From Halorubrum salipaludis (lineage in GTDB: Archaea > Halobacteriota > Halobacteria > Halobacteriales > Haloferacaceae), in assembly GCF_002286985.1 (NCBI RefSeq), contig NZ_NSKC01000005.1, positions 62,001 to 126,000 of the forward strand: a stretch of DNA of 64,000 bases, in the 5' to 3' direction. This document shows positions 51,902 to 60,955 of this stretch, one piece after another. Positions within the stretch are counted from its first letter, which is position 1; each line of letters starts with the position of its first letter. Both the position numbers and the translations under genes were made by a program. The notes below the pieces were generated by a model that was not told the origin of the DNA, made no database searches, and saw only the letters and a program-made list of their open reading frames with translations.

Positions 51902-53146
51902 TCACGCCCCGTCGCGGAACTCGTCGAGCGTCGTCGGCATCGCGCCGCGCACTTCCGCGACGAGTCCGTCGGGGTCGAGCCCGAGCACGTCGGCGGCGGC
52001 CCGCCCGACCCGATCGGTCGCGGGCCGGGGGGCGTACACGCCGAGGCGCCACTGGTTGCGCTGGGCGGTCCGGAGCGCCGAGACCAGCGGCGACTGCCGC
52101 TCCAGCCGGCGCACCTCGCCGTTGACGGTGACCCGCGCGGTCGACTCGCGCATCGACGGCTCCGGGGGCACGTCGAGGATCACGTGCTGGCGGGCGACGC
52201 CGGCCTCCGCCGCTATCTCGCGTTCCAGCGCGACCTCGGCGTCGCGGTCGGCCTCGTGGACGCGCTCGGGCGCGTCGTCGTACTCGGCCCACACCGCGAG
52301 CTTGTAGAGGTCGCGCTCGTCGTAGCGTCGGGAGATCTCGGCCGTCTCCGGGCAGCTCCGGATCGCGGCGAGGAAGTCGTGGTCGTCCATCCGGCGAAGC
52401 TCGGCCGCGGTCGTCGGGGTCGCGTCGAGCAGGTCGCTCGCGGCGCGGCGCAACATTGCCTTCGAGATGCGCGCGACGTGATGGGTGTACACGACCGGGT
52501 TCATCAGCGCGCGTGCCAACAGCAGGCTCTCGGCCGTCTGGACGTTCCCCTCGTCCAAGACCAGCTCCTCCTCGCCGGTGCCCACGTCGACGAACGTCAG
52601 CTCGCGGACGAACCGCTCGGTGTCGATGGTGCCGTACGGGACCCCGGTGTGGTAGGCGTCGCGCACGAGGTAGTCCATCCGGTCCACGTCGAGCTCGCCC
52701 GAGACGAGCCCGCCGTAGGGCCCCTCGCCCGCGACCAGCCCGGCGATCCGGTCGGGGTCGAGGTCGTGGTCGCGGAGCACCTCCCCGACCGCGCCGGTCG
52801 CGAGCAGCTCGTCCACGTCGTCGTGGTACTTCCCCGTGCGGCGGTGCGTGAGCGACTCGAGGTTGTGGCTGAAGGGGCCGTGCCCCACGTCGTGGAGCAT
52901 GGCCGCGGCCTCGATCCGGTCCGCGCGCTTGCCCTCGATCCCGAGGTGATCGAGGGCGCGGCTGGCGAGGTGGTAGACGCCGAGCGAGTGCTCGAACCGG
53001 GTGTGGTTCGCGGAGGGGTAGACGAGCTGGACCGTCCCGAGCTGTTTGACGTGTCGCAGCCGCTGGACGGCGGGGGTGTCGAGGAGGTCGGCGGCGACAC
53101 CGTCGATCTCGATGTGGTCGTGGACGGTGTCCTTGACCGTGATCAT
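51902..53146 (-). CDS. HD-domain phosphohydrolase, copy 1
   Basis: 414 residues from MITVKDTVHDHIEIDGVAAD. Metal-binding motifs: H in ANHTRFEHSLGVYHLA, HDVGHGPFSHNLE (the HD pair) and the later LVSGELDVDRMDYLVRDAYH. The order is typical of SAMHD1/YpgQ-like HD proteins, many of which hydrolyse (d)NTPs. A C-terminal domain of about 120 residues follows. It is about half identical by eye to the protein at 53721-54941, with a universal stress gene between them. Confidence 0.92.
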   Translation of the reverse strand: MITVKDTVHDHIEIDGVAADLLDTPAVQRLRHVKQLGTVQLVYPSANHTRFEHSLGVYHLASRALDHLGIEGKRADRIEAAAMLHDVGHGPFSHNLESLTHRRTGKYHDDVDELLATGAVGEVLRDHDLDPDRIAGLVAGEGPYGGLVSGELDVDRMDYLVRDAYHTGVPYGTIDTERFVRELTFVDVGTGEEELVLDEGNVQTAESLLLARALMNPVVYTHHVARISKAMLRRAASDLLDATPTTAAELRRMDDHDFLAAIRSCPETAEISRRYDERDLYKLAVWAEYDDAPERVHEADRDAEVALEREIAAEAGVARQHVILDVPPEPSMRESTARVTVNGEVRRLERQSPLVSALRTAQRNQWRLGVYAPRPATDRVGRAAADVLGLDPDGLVAEVRGAMPTTLDEFRDGA

Positions 53147-53233
53147 GCGTCGGGGTTCGGCGGCATCGGATAAAAACGGCGTGCGTCGGCGGGGGAGGCG
53201 GTCTGCATCCGAGACCGGAAACGGCCGGCACGA

Positions 53234-53240
53234 TTTATAG
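53234..53240 (+). promoter_or_regulatory. TATA-like box of the universal stress gene
   Basis: TTTATAG ends 23 bases before the ATG at 53264. Confidence 0.5.
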
Positions 53241-53263
53241 GTCCGGTGTCCGAACGGTCGACC

Positions 53264-53668
53264 ATGTACGACGTACTCGTCGGCATCGACAACGCGGAGG
53301 ACAGCCGGGCGGTCGCGCAGGCGGAGGCGATCGCGGACATTCCGACGGAGGAGGGGGCGGTGACCGCGCACCTGTGTCACGTGTTCCAGGAGAACCCGGA
53401 AGGGGCCTCAGTCCACCAGATCTCGGCGGTGCGGCGCGCCCGCGAGGCGCTCGAAGACGCCGGGATCGACTGCGTCCACTACGAGGCGAGCGGCGAGCCC
53501 GCGGACGAGCTGCTCGCGGCCGCAGCCGATGTCGACGCGGACGCGATCTGCGTCTCCGGCCGGAAGCGACGCCCGACCGGCAAGGCCGTCTTCGGGAGCG
53601 TGACCCAAGACGTGATCTTGGGGACCGACCGGCCGGTGTTCGCGGTGCCGGCGCCGCGAAGCGACTGA
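53264..53668 (+). CDS. Universal stress protein (UspA family)
   Basis: 134 residues from MYDVLVGIDNAEDSRAVAQA, chosen because a TATA-like box lies 23 bases upstream. The C-terminal ADAICVSGRKRRPTGKAVFG followed by SVTQDVILGTDRPVFAVP matches the UspA nucleotide-binding end. It is placed on the opposite strand between the two HD-domain genes. Confidence 0.9.
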   Translation: MYDVLVGIDNAEDSRAVAQAEAIADIPTEEGAVTAHLCHVFQENPEGASVHQISAVRRAREALEDAGIDCVHYEASGEPADELLAAAADVDADAICVSGRKRRPTGKAVFGSVTQDVILGTDRPVFAVPAPRSD

Positions 53669-53720
53669 CGTCCCGGCCGCGCGCCGCCGAACGACTCGCG
53701 GCCGCGCGCCGGTCGAGCCG

Positions 53721-54941
53721 CTACGTCCGCGCGCCGATCCCGCGGAGCCCGAGCACGTCGCGCGCCGCCTCGCCGACCGCGTCGACGTGTTCGGCCGGGC
53801 AGTAGACCCCGAGCGTCCAGCGGCGGCGCTCGGCGCTGCGCAGGCCCGCCACCAGCTCGGAGGCGTCCTCCAGCCGCTGGGGGACGCCGTCGACGACGAC
53901 GGTTGACCCGGACTCCTTTAAGCCGGGGCGAGAGGGCACGTCGACGACGACCTCCTCGCGGTCGAGCCCGACCGCCTCGGCGATCTCGCGTTCCGCCGCG
54001 CGCTCCTCCGCGTGTCCGGCGTCGACGGTGCCCGCCGGCACGTCCTCCAACCCGACCCACACCGCCCGCTTGTAGAGGTCGCGCCGCTCGATCCGCTTGC
54101 CGAGCGCGGGGACCTCGTCCCGAAGCGCGACGAGGAGGTCGTGGTCGGCCATCCGGCGGAAGTCGGCCGCGTCGGTGTCGGTCTCGTCGAGGTAGCGCTC
54201 GGAGGCGCGTTCGAGCATCGCGCCGGCGACCCGCGAGACGTGGTGGCGATAGACGACGGCGTTCATCAGCGACCGGGCGACGAGCAGGCTTTCGGCGGTG
54301 GGGACGTTGCCCTCCGCAAGCACCAGCTCGGCGTCCCCGGGATCCGAGGAGCCGACACCGCCCGATTCTCCGTCCCCGGCGAGCCGGAGCTCGTTGACGA
54401 GTCTGCCGGTGTCGACCGTGCCGTACGGAACCCCGGTGTGGTGGGCGTCGCGCACGAGGTAGTCCATCCGGTCCACGTCGAGCTCGCCCGAGACGAGCGC
54501 GCCCAGCCCCCCCTCGCCCGCGATCAGGGAGGCGACGCGCTCCGGGTCCAGTCCGTTGCGTTCGAGGACCTGACAGACCTCGCGGTCCGCGTCGGTCAGG
54601 AGCCACGCGATGTCGTCGTGGTCGCGCCCGGTCGCGCGCCGGATGATCCCCTCGGTCTGGTGGCCGTAGGGGCCGTGGCCAACGTCGTGGAGGAGCGCCG
54701 CCGCGCGGACGTGGGCGGCGGTGTCGTCGTCGAGCCCGAGCCCGTCGATCGCGCCGCGCGCGAGGTGGTAGACGCCGAGCGAGTGCTCGAACCGGGTGTG
54801 GTTCGCGGAGGGATACACCAGCCGGACGGTGGACAGCTGTTTGATGTGGCGCAGCCGCTGGAAGGCGGGCGTGTCGACCAGCTCGGTCGCGAGGTCGCCG
54901 AGCCGGACGTGGCCGTGGACGCTGTCCTTGATCGCCTTCAT
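53721..54941 (-). CDS. HD-domain phosphohydrolase, copy 2
   Basis: 406 residues starting MKAIKDSVHGHVRLGDLATE. The same motif series as copy 1 is present: SANHTRFEHSLGVYHLARGA, LHDVGHGPYGHQTEG and VSGELDVDRMDYLVRDAHH. All HD metal ligands are kept, so both copies should be active. A Gly/Ser insert near residue 190 is unique to this copy. The pair arose by duplication and may have diverged in nucleotide preference. Confidence 0.92.
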   Translation of the reverse strand: MKAIKDSVHGHVRLGDLATELVDTPAFQRLRHIKQLSTVRLVYPSANHTRFEHSLGVYHLARGAIDGLGLDDDTAAHVRAAALLHDVGHGPYGHQTEGIIRRATGRDHDDIAWLLTDADREVCQVLERNGLDPERVASLIAGEGGLGALVSGELDVDRMDYLVRDAHHTGVPYGTVDTGRLVNELRLAGDGESGGVGSSDPGDAELVLAEGNVPTAESLLVARSLMNAVVYRHHVSRVAGAMLERASERYLDETDTDAADFRRMADHDLLVALRDEVPALGKRIERRDLYKRAVWVGLEDVPAGTVDAGHAEERAAEREIAEAVGLDREEVVVDVPSRPGLKESGSTVVVDGVPQRLEDASELVAGLRSAERRRWTLGVYCPAEHVDAVGEAARDVLGLRGIGART

Positions 54942-55037
54942 TACCCGGTGGTGGGCCGCCCGGGAATTGGTCGTTTCGGCTCGGGGTCCGGAGGGGTGCC
55001 TGGGCGGCGATACTCGCCGATCGGGCCGTCGTCCGCG

Positions 55038-55589
55038 CTACTCGTCGACGATCTCGACGCCGAGCCGCTCTTCGAGGGCGCGGACGACGGAGCCGCCGAC
55101 GCCCGCGGTCGCGGCCCGGCCGTCCTCGACCGCGAACAGGTCGTCCTCGTCGACGTCGAGCTCCTCGGCGAGCTCCTCGACCGTGACCCCGGCGTCCTGC
55201 CGCGCCGCCGCCACGTCGTCGCCGTAGCCGGAGACGAGGTACGGGAGCCGGTCGGACTCGTAGTTGGTCCCGCCCTCCTCCCAGTGCTTCGAGTCGCCGG
55301 TCGCGGAGTCGTACATCTTCGCCTGCTTGCGGGCGAGCTCCTTCTTCCGGCTCTCGGAACCGCTCGACCCCGCGCTGGCGCCGCCGGAGCTCCCGCCACC
55401 GCCCGATCCGCCGCGGGAGCCGCCGCTCGGTGCGTTGCCAGCGTCGTCGTGGGGGCGGCAGTCGGAACAGACGAGGAGCTTCGCCCCGGCGACCGTCGCC
55501 CGCTTGAGGTCCGTGGTCTCGCGCCCGCAGAGCTCGCAGGCGTCGCCGTCGTCGCCGCCGCCGCCACCGCCCGTCGAATACTTCGCCAT
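55038..55589 (-). CDS. mbf1: Multiprotein bridging factor 1-like transcription factor
   Basis: 183 residues. The N-terminal zinc ribbon (CELCGRE and LVCSDCRPH) precedes a Gly/Ser-rich linker, a basic segment (RKKELARKQAKMYDS) and a C-terminal Cro-type HTH (DDVAAARQDAGVTVEELAEE). This is the domain order of archaeal MBF1, a coactivator that bridges TBP and regulators and binds ribosomes in some species. The length is typical. Confidence 0.92.
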   Translation of the reverse strand: MAKYSTGGGGGGDDGDACELCGRETTDLKRATVAGAKLLVCSDCRPHDDAGNAPSGGSRGGSGGGGSSGGASAGSSGSESRKKELARKQAKMYDSATGDSKHWEEGGTNYESDRLPYLVSGYGDDVAAARQDAGVTVEELAEELDVDEDDLFAVEDGRAATAGVGGSVVRALEERLGVEIVDE

Positions 55590-55695
55590 ACCGCGAGTAG
55601 TGGACCCCGACCGTTAAAAGGTCGTGGAGGGGCGTCGGTCAATCCGGCGGGTCGGTCGGCGTCGTTCGCTCTCCGGCTCTCTGACCCGATGACGC

Positions 55696-56147
55696 GATTG
55701 ACACCGGGAGTGGGTATCGCAAATTGGCTGTTCGGTTGTTTATAAGTTGGATTTGGGTGTTGCTGACAGGTGTTTATAAGTGATCGATGTGCCCGCGGTG
55801 AAGGCCTCCAAAGCCCCAGCCGCGAGGCCAGCTTACGCTCGCTGCGCTCCTCGGTCGCTCGTTTCACTCGCTCTCTGCGGTGCTTAGCGTCGCCTAAGCT
55901 GGCCTCGCGGCTGCCCCTTTGAGTCCCACCCACACCGCAACCGCAGCCTCACGCCTCCCCAGCCTCGTCGCTGGCGCCTTATAAGGCGCCAGCGACTCCC
56001 TCGCACGCGCTCCTCACGGCCACCGGTGGCGGCCGTTCGGAGGCGCGCGCCACCGCGTCGTCATTTATAAGCGATCGTCGTCGCTCTTGGCTGTTTAAAT
56101 ACCGTCTCGCCGCTACCGATCTGCAATACCCACTCCCGACATCAATC
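55696..56147. mobile_element. MITE-like foldback element, 452 bp
   Basis: Terminal inverted repeats of 26 bp (55696-55721 and 56122-56147) match at 22 of 26 positions around GGGAGTGGGTAT. Inside is a perfect 18-bp inverted repeat (55818-55835 and 55895-55912, AGCCGCGAGGCCAGCTTA and its complement) and a 30-bp palindrome. TTTATAAG(T/C)GATCG occurs as a direct repeat near 55771 and 56065. No protein is encoded. I recall similar blocks scattered in Halorubrum genomes (unverified). No obvious target-site duplication was found. Confidence 0.7.
55967..55996. repeat. Perfect 30-bp palindrome with TATAA centre
   Basis: GTCGCTGGCGCCTTA is followed directly by its exact complement, so the centre reads CTTATAAG. 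It could cruciform or bind a dimeric protein, and it looks like a TATA box facing both ways. Confidence 0.85.
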
Positions 56148-56239
56148 ACCGCTGTTCCTGTACTGATCGCGATCGGACCGTCACAGATCGTCGGCCGGGG
56201 AGGTCACCGGTCTCGGGTTCCGACGCCCTCGGCCGCGAG

Positions 56240-57277
56240 TCAGATCCCGTAGGCGACCCGCTCTCCCACGTCGAGGCCGTTCGCGAGCGCGGCGTGGAGC
56301 CGCCCCTCGCCGGCGACCCAGTCGCCGAGGAGGTACAGTCCCTCCCGGCGGGCGGAGTCGATCGGCCCGTGAGCGACCCCTCCTTCTGGCTGCGCGTAGC
56401 GCCAGCCTTGGTGATCGGTCCACGCCGGGTCCGCGAGCCGGTCGTCGCCGACGATCTCGGCGGCGTGGTCCGCCAGCGCCGCGACGTTCGCGGCCGGGTC
56501 CGCGTCGTAGCGCTCGACCGACCACTCGTGGTTCGCCTGCACGACGAGCAGGCTCTCGCCCGCCGGGACGTGGCCGGGCTTGCACTCCTCCCGGGAGATC
56601 CACCCGACGGCGTGCTCCTTGTCGGCGTTGACGAGCCCGTAGTAGGGCACGTCCAGCGCGAATGGGTAGCGGAGCACCGCGGTCCAGACCGTGCGGAACG
56701 CCACGTCGCCGACCGCGTCGACGAGCGCCTCCCTGACGGGCGAGTCCCACTCCGCGTCCCGGAGGAGTTCGGCGGTCTGGGGCGCCGGGGGGTTCAACAG
56801 GAGGGCGTCGAACGGCCCCCGCGTCTCGCCGTCCGCGTCGTCGACCTCCCAGCGGTCGCCGACCCGGCGGACCGTCTCGATCCGCGTCCGGCGGTGGACC
56901 GTCGCGTCGGTCCGCCCGAACAGCCGCTTCGCGACCTGGGTGAGCCCCCGTCGGTAGCTCCACTTGTGCTCATCCGCGTCGCGCCCGGGCGAAACCGCGC
57001 CGTCGGCGTCGAAGACGTGGATCGGCTCGGTCACGTCGACGAGCCCCTCGTCGTCGAGCGTCTCCGTGATCAGCTCGACGACGCGCTCGTCGTCCGCCTT
57101 CAGGTAGTTCGCGCCGTAGTCGTACGTCAGCTCCTCGTGGCGGCGGGTCGCCGCGCGGCCGCACAGCCCGCCGGACTTCTCGAAGACCGTCACGTCCGCG
57201 TCCGGGACCGCGCCGTCGACGGTGAACGCCGCGGCCGCCGCACCCGCGCCCGCGCCGACGATACCGATGTGTGTCAC
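56240..57277 (-). CDS. FAD-dependent amine oxidoreductase-like protein (renalase-like)
   Basis: 345 residues. The N-terminal FAD-binding Rossmann motif is IGIVGAGAGAAAAAFTV, then VTVFEKSGGLCGRAATRR (the conserved GGxxGR) and DYGANYLKADD. The C-terminal FAD motif is GLYLLGDWVAGEGRLHAALA. It is most like the small NAD(P)/FAD-dependent oxidoreductases related to renalase. The substrate is unknown. Confidence 0.88.
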   Translation of the reverse strand: MTHIGIVGAGAGAAAAAFTVDGAVPDADVTVFEKSGGLCGRAATRRHEELTYDYGANYLKADDERVVELITETLDDEGLVDVTEPIHVFDADGAVSPGRDADEHKWSYRRGLTQVAKRLFGRTDATVHRRTRIETVRRVGDRWEVDDADGETRGPFDALLLNPPAPQTAELLRDAEWDSPVREALVDAVGDVAFRTVWTAVLRYPFALDVPYYGLVNADKEHAVGWISREECKPGHVPAGESLLVVQANHEWSVERYDADPAANVAALADHAAEIVGDDRLADPAWTDHQGWRYAQPEGGVAHGPIDSARREGLYLLGDWVAGEGRLHAALANGLDVGERVAYGI

Positions 57278-57373
57278 GATCGCGAGAAGGGGTCGCAGTC
57301 ACTTAATCCGTCGCTCGGCTCGGGGCGGGTCGTCGGTGCCGAGCGCCTCAGCCGTCGGCGGCGCCGACCCGGC

Positions 57374-57874
57374 TCAGTCGTCGTCGGGACCGACGACCAG
57401 CACGGGCGCCGAGGCGCCGCGCTGGACCCGGGTCGGGAGCCGCTCGGGGTGGACGAACCGGTCCAGCCCCGTGCGGCGCGCGGAGCCGACGACGATCAGG
57501 TCGGCGCCGTGCGCCGCGGCGAAGTCGAGCACCTCCTCGTGGGCGGTGCCGTAGCGGAACCACTTCTCGACGTCGACCCCGGCGTCCGCCCCGCGCTCCG
57601 CGGCGTCCTCGACCAGGCGCTCACCGGTCCGTTCGCGCCGCTCGACGACCACGTCCCACTCCTCGGCGACGTCGACGACGTACAGCGCGTCGACCGCCGC
57701 GCCGTGGGCCGCCGCGAGGTCGATCCCCGTCTCGACCGCGGCCCGCCCGGCGTCGTCGTCGCGAGTGACGACGAGGACGCGCTCGAAGCGGCCGGCGGCG
57801 GGTGACGCGTCAGCGTGCTGCTCGGAGGAGTGCGGCTCTGTGGCGTGCGGTTCGGTGGTCGTGTCGGCGGACAT
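57374..57874 (-). CDS. Universal stress protein (UspA family) with disordered N-terminus
   Basis: 166 residues. The first 28 are Thr/His/Ser-rich and probably disordered. The fold then starts FERVLVVTRDDDAGRAAVET and ends LIVVGSARRTGLDRFVHPER with APVLVVGPDDD. This is the third UspA-type gene in the window and the most diverged. An internal start near the fold is possible. Confidence 0.85.
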   Translation of the reverse strand: MSADTTTEPHATEPHSSEQHADASPAAGRFERVLVVTRDDDAGRAAVETGIDLAAAHGAAVDALYVVDVAEEWDVVVERRERTGERLVEDAAERGADAGVDVEKWFRYGTAHEEVLDFAAAHGADLIVVGSARRTGLDRFVHPERLPTRVQRGASAPVLVVGPDDD

Positions 57875-58251
57875 GGATGCGTGCTCCCGGCGACCCGGTA
57901 CCGGATCGCCGCGTTCTCGATACCACGTTGTGCGGGCCGCCTCTTAACGATTTTCGACAGTATAGACGATTATCATTATTCATCCGCAAACAAGGGATCT
58001 CTGTCAAGGGAACATCGGTTTAGATCGACAAACGATTTCCGCGACGCCGATATCGTGATCTATCGTGATCGAAAATTCCGGCCGGCCGAGACCGGTTCGG
58101 CCCCGCGCGTGGAGGCAAGAACCTCCCCGACGGCGCGTTTTATTCCCGCGTGCCGACAGCGTCGGAACACGAACCGCCGGTCCGGCGGCCGGGCCGGTCC
58201 CCGAGGCTCACATGACCCACGACACGACCGGACCCGCGATCGACGGTGACG
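57875..58251. other. Divergent intergenic region with a 10-bp direct repeat
   Basis: 377 bases between the divergent UspA and transporter genes. TATCGTGATC occurs twice in tandem at 58051-58070, possibly an operator. AT-rich TATA-like sequence lies at 57,960-57,985. No gene is supported. Confidence 0.45.
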
Positions 58252-59631
58252 ATGGCTGACGACGGCGACGGCCCGACGAGGGGCTCCGGCGAGGGCGAGG
58301 GCGAGGGATCGCCGGGGAGCTCCGATAGCGAGGACGGGGGCGTCGACTACGCTGGACGGGCCGCAGAGGTCCTCGGCTTCTCCCGCTGGTGGCAGATCGT
58401 CGCCGCGGCGGGGATGATGGCGGCGGTGAGCCCCTACCAGTACGTCTGGTCGTCGATCGAACAGCCGCTGGCCGAGAGCCTCGACATCGCCCTGCCGGCG
58501 CTCGGCGCGGTGTTCTCCTTCTACGTGGTCTTCCAGTCGCTCTCGCAGTTCCCCGCCGGGAAGTGGCGCGACAGCCGCGGGCCGGGCGCGCTCACGTTCC
58601 TCGCGGCCCTGCTCGCCGGGGGCGGGTACGTCGGGCTCGCGTACGCGACGGCGCTCTGGCAGCTGTACCTGCTGTACTCGCTCGGAGCGATCGGCGTGGG
58701 GATCGTGTACACGGTCGCGGTCAACACCGCCGTCAAGTGGTTCCCCGACCGGACCGGCCTCACCACCGGAATCGGGACGATGGCGTTCGCCGGCGGGAGC
58801 GCGCTCGTGGTCCCGTACGTCCGCGCGAACGCGACCGTCGCCGCCTACAGCGACGTGCTCCGGAACGTGGGGCTCGCCATCCTCGTCGTGACGCTCGTCG
58901 GAGCGTACCTCCTGCGGGACCCGCCGGACGACTGGCTCGGGCTGGAGGACCGAGAGGAGGAGGGAGCGAACGGAGGGGGAGACGACGACCTCGCGGCGTC
59001 GCTCCGCGGCCGCGCGTACACGACCCGCGAGATGCTCTCGACGTGGCAGTTCTGGCTGCTGTACGCGATGTTCATCGCGACGGCCGGCGCCGACCTCGTC
59101 GTCATCGCGAACGTGGTCCGGTTCGCGGAGCAGTTCGGGCTGGCGGCGGTCGTCGCGACCGCGTCGGCGACCTTGCTTCCGGTCGCCGCCGGCGTCTCGC
59201 GGATGGTCCTCGGCGAGGCCTCGGACCGGTTCGCTCGCAAGCGGGTGATGGCCGTCTCGTTCGTGCTCGCCGGAGCCTTCCGGCTGGCGCTCATCGGGGC
59301 CGGGTCCTCGGGCTCCGGGATCGCGTTCGTCGGGCTGGTGATGGCCGCGATGTTCTTCTCCTCGCCGCTGTACGTCTACTTCCCCGCGCTGCTGGCCGAC
59401 TACTACGGCGCCGCCAACTCCTCCGGCAACTACGCGGTCCTCTACACCGCCAAGGTCGGCGGCGGCGTGTTCGCCGGCACCGTGACCGGCTACCTCGTCG
59501 CGACCGCCGGCTGGGTCCCGACGTTCGCGCTCGGCGGGGGGCTCGCGATCGCGGCGGGGCTGGCCGCGCTCCTGCTCCGACCGCCGAGCGGCTCCGGGCT
59601 GGAGACGGAAGGGGCGACCGCGGCGGAGTAG
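58252..59631 (+). CDS. MFS transporter, OFA (oxalate/formate antiporter) type
   Basis: 459 residues from the ATG at 58252; a GTG two codons upstream is also possible. An acidic Gly/Ser/Glu-rich tail of about 35 residues precedes 12 membrane helices. The family loop motif is QFPAGKWRDSRGPG after helix 2, and AVKWFPDRTGLTTGIGTMAF is the OFA signature between helices 4 and 5. FSSPLYVYFPALLADYYGAAN fits helix 10. It likely exchanges a small carboxylate; the exact substrate is unknown. Confidence 0.9.
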   Translation: MADDGDGPTRGSGEGEGEGSPGSSDSEDGGVDYAGRAAEVLGFSRWWQIVAAAGMMAAVSPYQYVWSSIEQPLAESLDIALPALGAVFSFYVVFQSLSQFPAGKWRDSRGPGALTFLAALLAGGGYVGLAYATALWQLYLLYSLGAIGVGIVYTVAVNTAVKWFPDRTGLTTGIGTMAFAGGSALVVPYVRANATVAAYSDVLRNVGLAILVVTLVGAYLLRDPPDDWLGLEDREEEGANGGGDDDLAASLRGRAYTTREMLSTWQFWLLYAMFIATAGADLVVIANVVRFAEQFGLAAVVATASATLLPVAAGVSRMVLGEASDRFARKRVMAVSFVLAGAFRLALIGAGSSGSGIAFVGLVMAAMFFSSPLYVYFPALLADYYGAANSSGNYAVLYTAKVGGGVFAGTVTGYLVATAGWVPTFALGGGLAIAAGLAALLLRPPSGSGLETEGATAAE

Positions 59632-59659
59632 GCGGCGGACCGCCGGCTCGGGCGGCCTC

Positions 59660-60511
59660 TTACGCCTCAGCCATCGCGCGTTCGACCCGGCGCTTCAGGT
59701 CGTCGAGCCGGTCGCCGACGGCGCCGACCGTCGCCAGCACGGGATACGTCGCGGAGAGGTCCTGATAGAGGTACGTCGGGACGTCGAGGTCGTCCCCGAT
59801 CGCGAGCTCGCGATCGCGGGAGGCGAGCTCCCGCTGCCGGCGCGCGGCGATCCGGTCGCAGTCGTCGAGGAGGGCCTCGGTCCGTGCCCGGTAGGCGTCG
59901 AGGGTCCCGAACCCGTCCCGAGAGAAGTCCGTCCGCGCGGTCGACGCGACCTCGCTCCGGATCGGGGCGAGCCGGGAGGCGGCCCGCTCGACCGACTCCG
60001 CCTCCGCCTCGACGGTGTCGCCGAACCGCTCGCGCTCCTCGACCGCGGTCTCGGCCGCGTCGATCAGGGACCGCTTGCACTCGGCGTGGAACCGCGACCC
60101 GCGGGTGAGCGCGTATGCGATCTCCGGGCCGAACTCCTCGGCGACGCTGCGCTCGTAGGTGTCGTCGTACTCGGCCTCGTAGTGCGGGACGGACATCACC
60201 GTCTCACGGTAGGCGTCCCTGACCGCGACGAGCCCCGATCCCGCGGGCGGCCCCGAGCCGCGGGACCCGGCGGCCGCGGCGGCTCCGACCGCCCCGAACT
60301 CACCGGCGATCCCGGCTCGGCCGGCGTCGGCGACCGGTCCCGCCCCGCCGTCGGTCCGGATCGGCTCCGACGGGACGGACGCGACGCGCCCCCGAAAGGC
60401 GCGGAACGCCTCGCGCTCGTCGGCGATGCGCCGGCGCTCGACCCGGAGCGCCTCCCGCGCGTCGTCCAGTAGCCCGCCGTCCCGGTCCGCCGGCTCGGTC
60501 GTCGTTCCCAT
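59660..60511 (-). CDS. Haloarchaeal hypothetical helical protein
   Basis: 283 residues, mostly helical. Glu/Arg-rich segments such as REALRVERRRIADEREAFRA and LDDCDRIAARRQRELASRDR suggest coiled coils. A Gly/Ala linker lies near residues 55-95. The C-terminus ends LDDLKRRVERAMAEA. No enzyme motif is visible. I recall similar proteins only as haloarchaeal hypotheticals. Confidence 0.7.
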   Translation of the reverse strand: MGTTTEPADRDGGLLDDAREALRVERRRIADEREAFRAFRGRVASVPSEPIRTDGGAGPVADAGRAGIAGEFGAVGAAAAAGSRGSGPPAGSGLVAVRDAYRETVMSVPHYEAEYDDTYERSVAEEFGPEIAYALTRGSRFHAECKRSLIDAAETAVEERERFGDTVEAEAESVERAASRLAPIRSEVASTARTDFSRDGFGTLDAYRARTEALLDDCDRIAARRQRELASRDRELAIGDDLDVPTYLYQDLSATYPVLATVGAVGDRLDDLKRRVERAMAEA

Positions 60512-60619
60512 ACCGTATCGGTCGCGGGTGGCGCTCGTAAACGCTTATAATAGGGGTACCGGACGCGTGGGACCGGTATAGTGGGATCAATAGGGCTCCG
60601 GAGACGCCGCCGACTGGGG

Positions 60620-60955
60620 CTAGGCGACCCCTCTCGCGAGCGACCCGAGCAGCGGGAGCCCGAGGGCGCCCGCGGCGGTGACGTAGACGGCGGGGCGCAT
60701 CCCGGCGACGAGCGGGGCCGCGGACCCAAGCGCGACGGTGAAGGTGACGAGCGCGAGGGCGCTCGCCGCGAGCGCGTACGCGACGCCGCGGCGGAACGAC
60801 GGGGCCACGAGCGCCGCCGCCGCGCCGGCCGCGACGAGCCCGAGCCAGTGGACCGACGCGAGGGCGACGCCGCCGATCAGCGCGACCGCGAGGGCGACGG
60901 CGTGGGGCCGGGATTCCGTCCGGATCCGGGCGAGCGCGGCGCCGGGCTCGCTCAC
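60620..60955 (-). CDS. Small membrane protein coupled to the penicillin acylase gene
   Basis: 111 residues with three or four hydrophobic segments (19-34, 36-50, 58-80 and 86-106). The ATG at 60955 overlaps the acylase stop by four bases (ATGA), so the two are translated together. No family is recognised; it may act beside the exported acylase. Confidence 0.72.
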   Translation of the reverse strand: MSEPGAALARIRTESRPHAVALAVALIGGVALASVHWLGLVAAGAAAALVAPSFRRGVAYALAASALALVTFTVALGSAAPLVAGMRPAVYVTAAGALGLPLLGSLARGVA

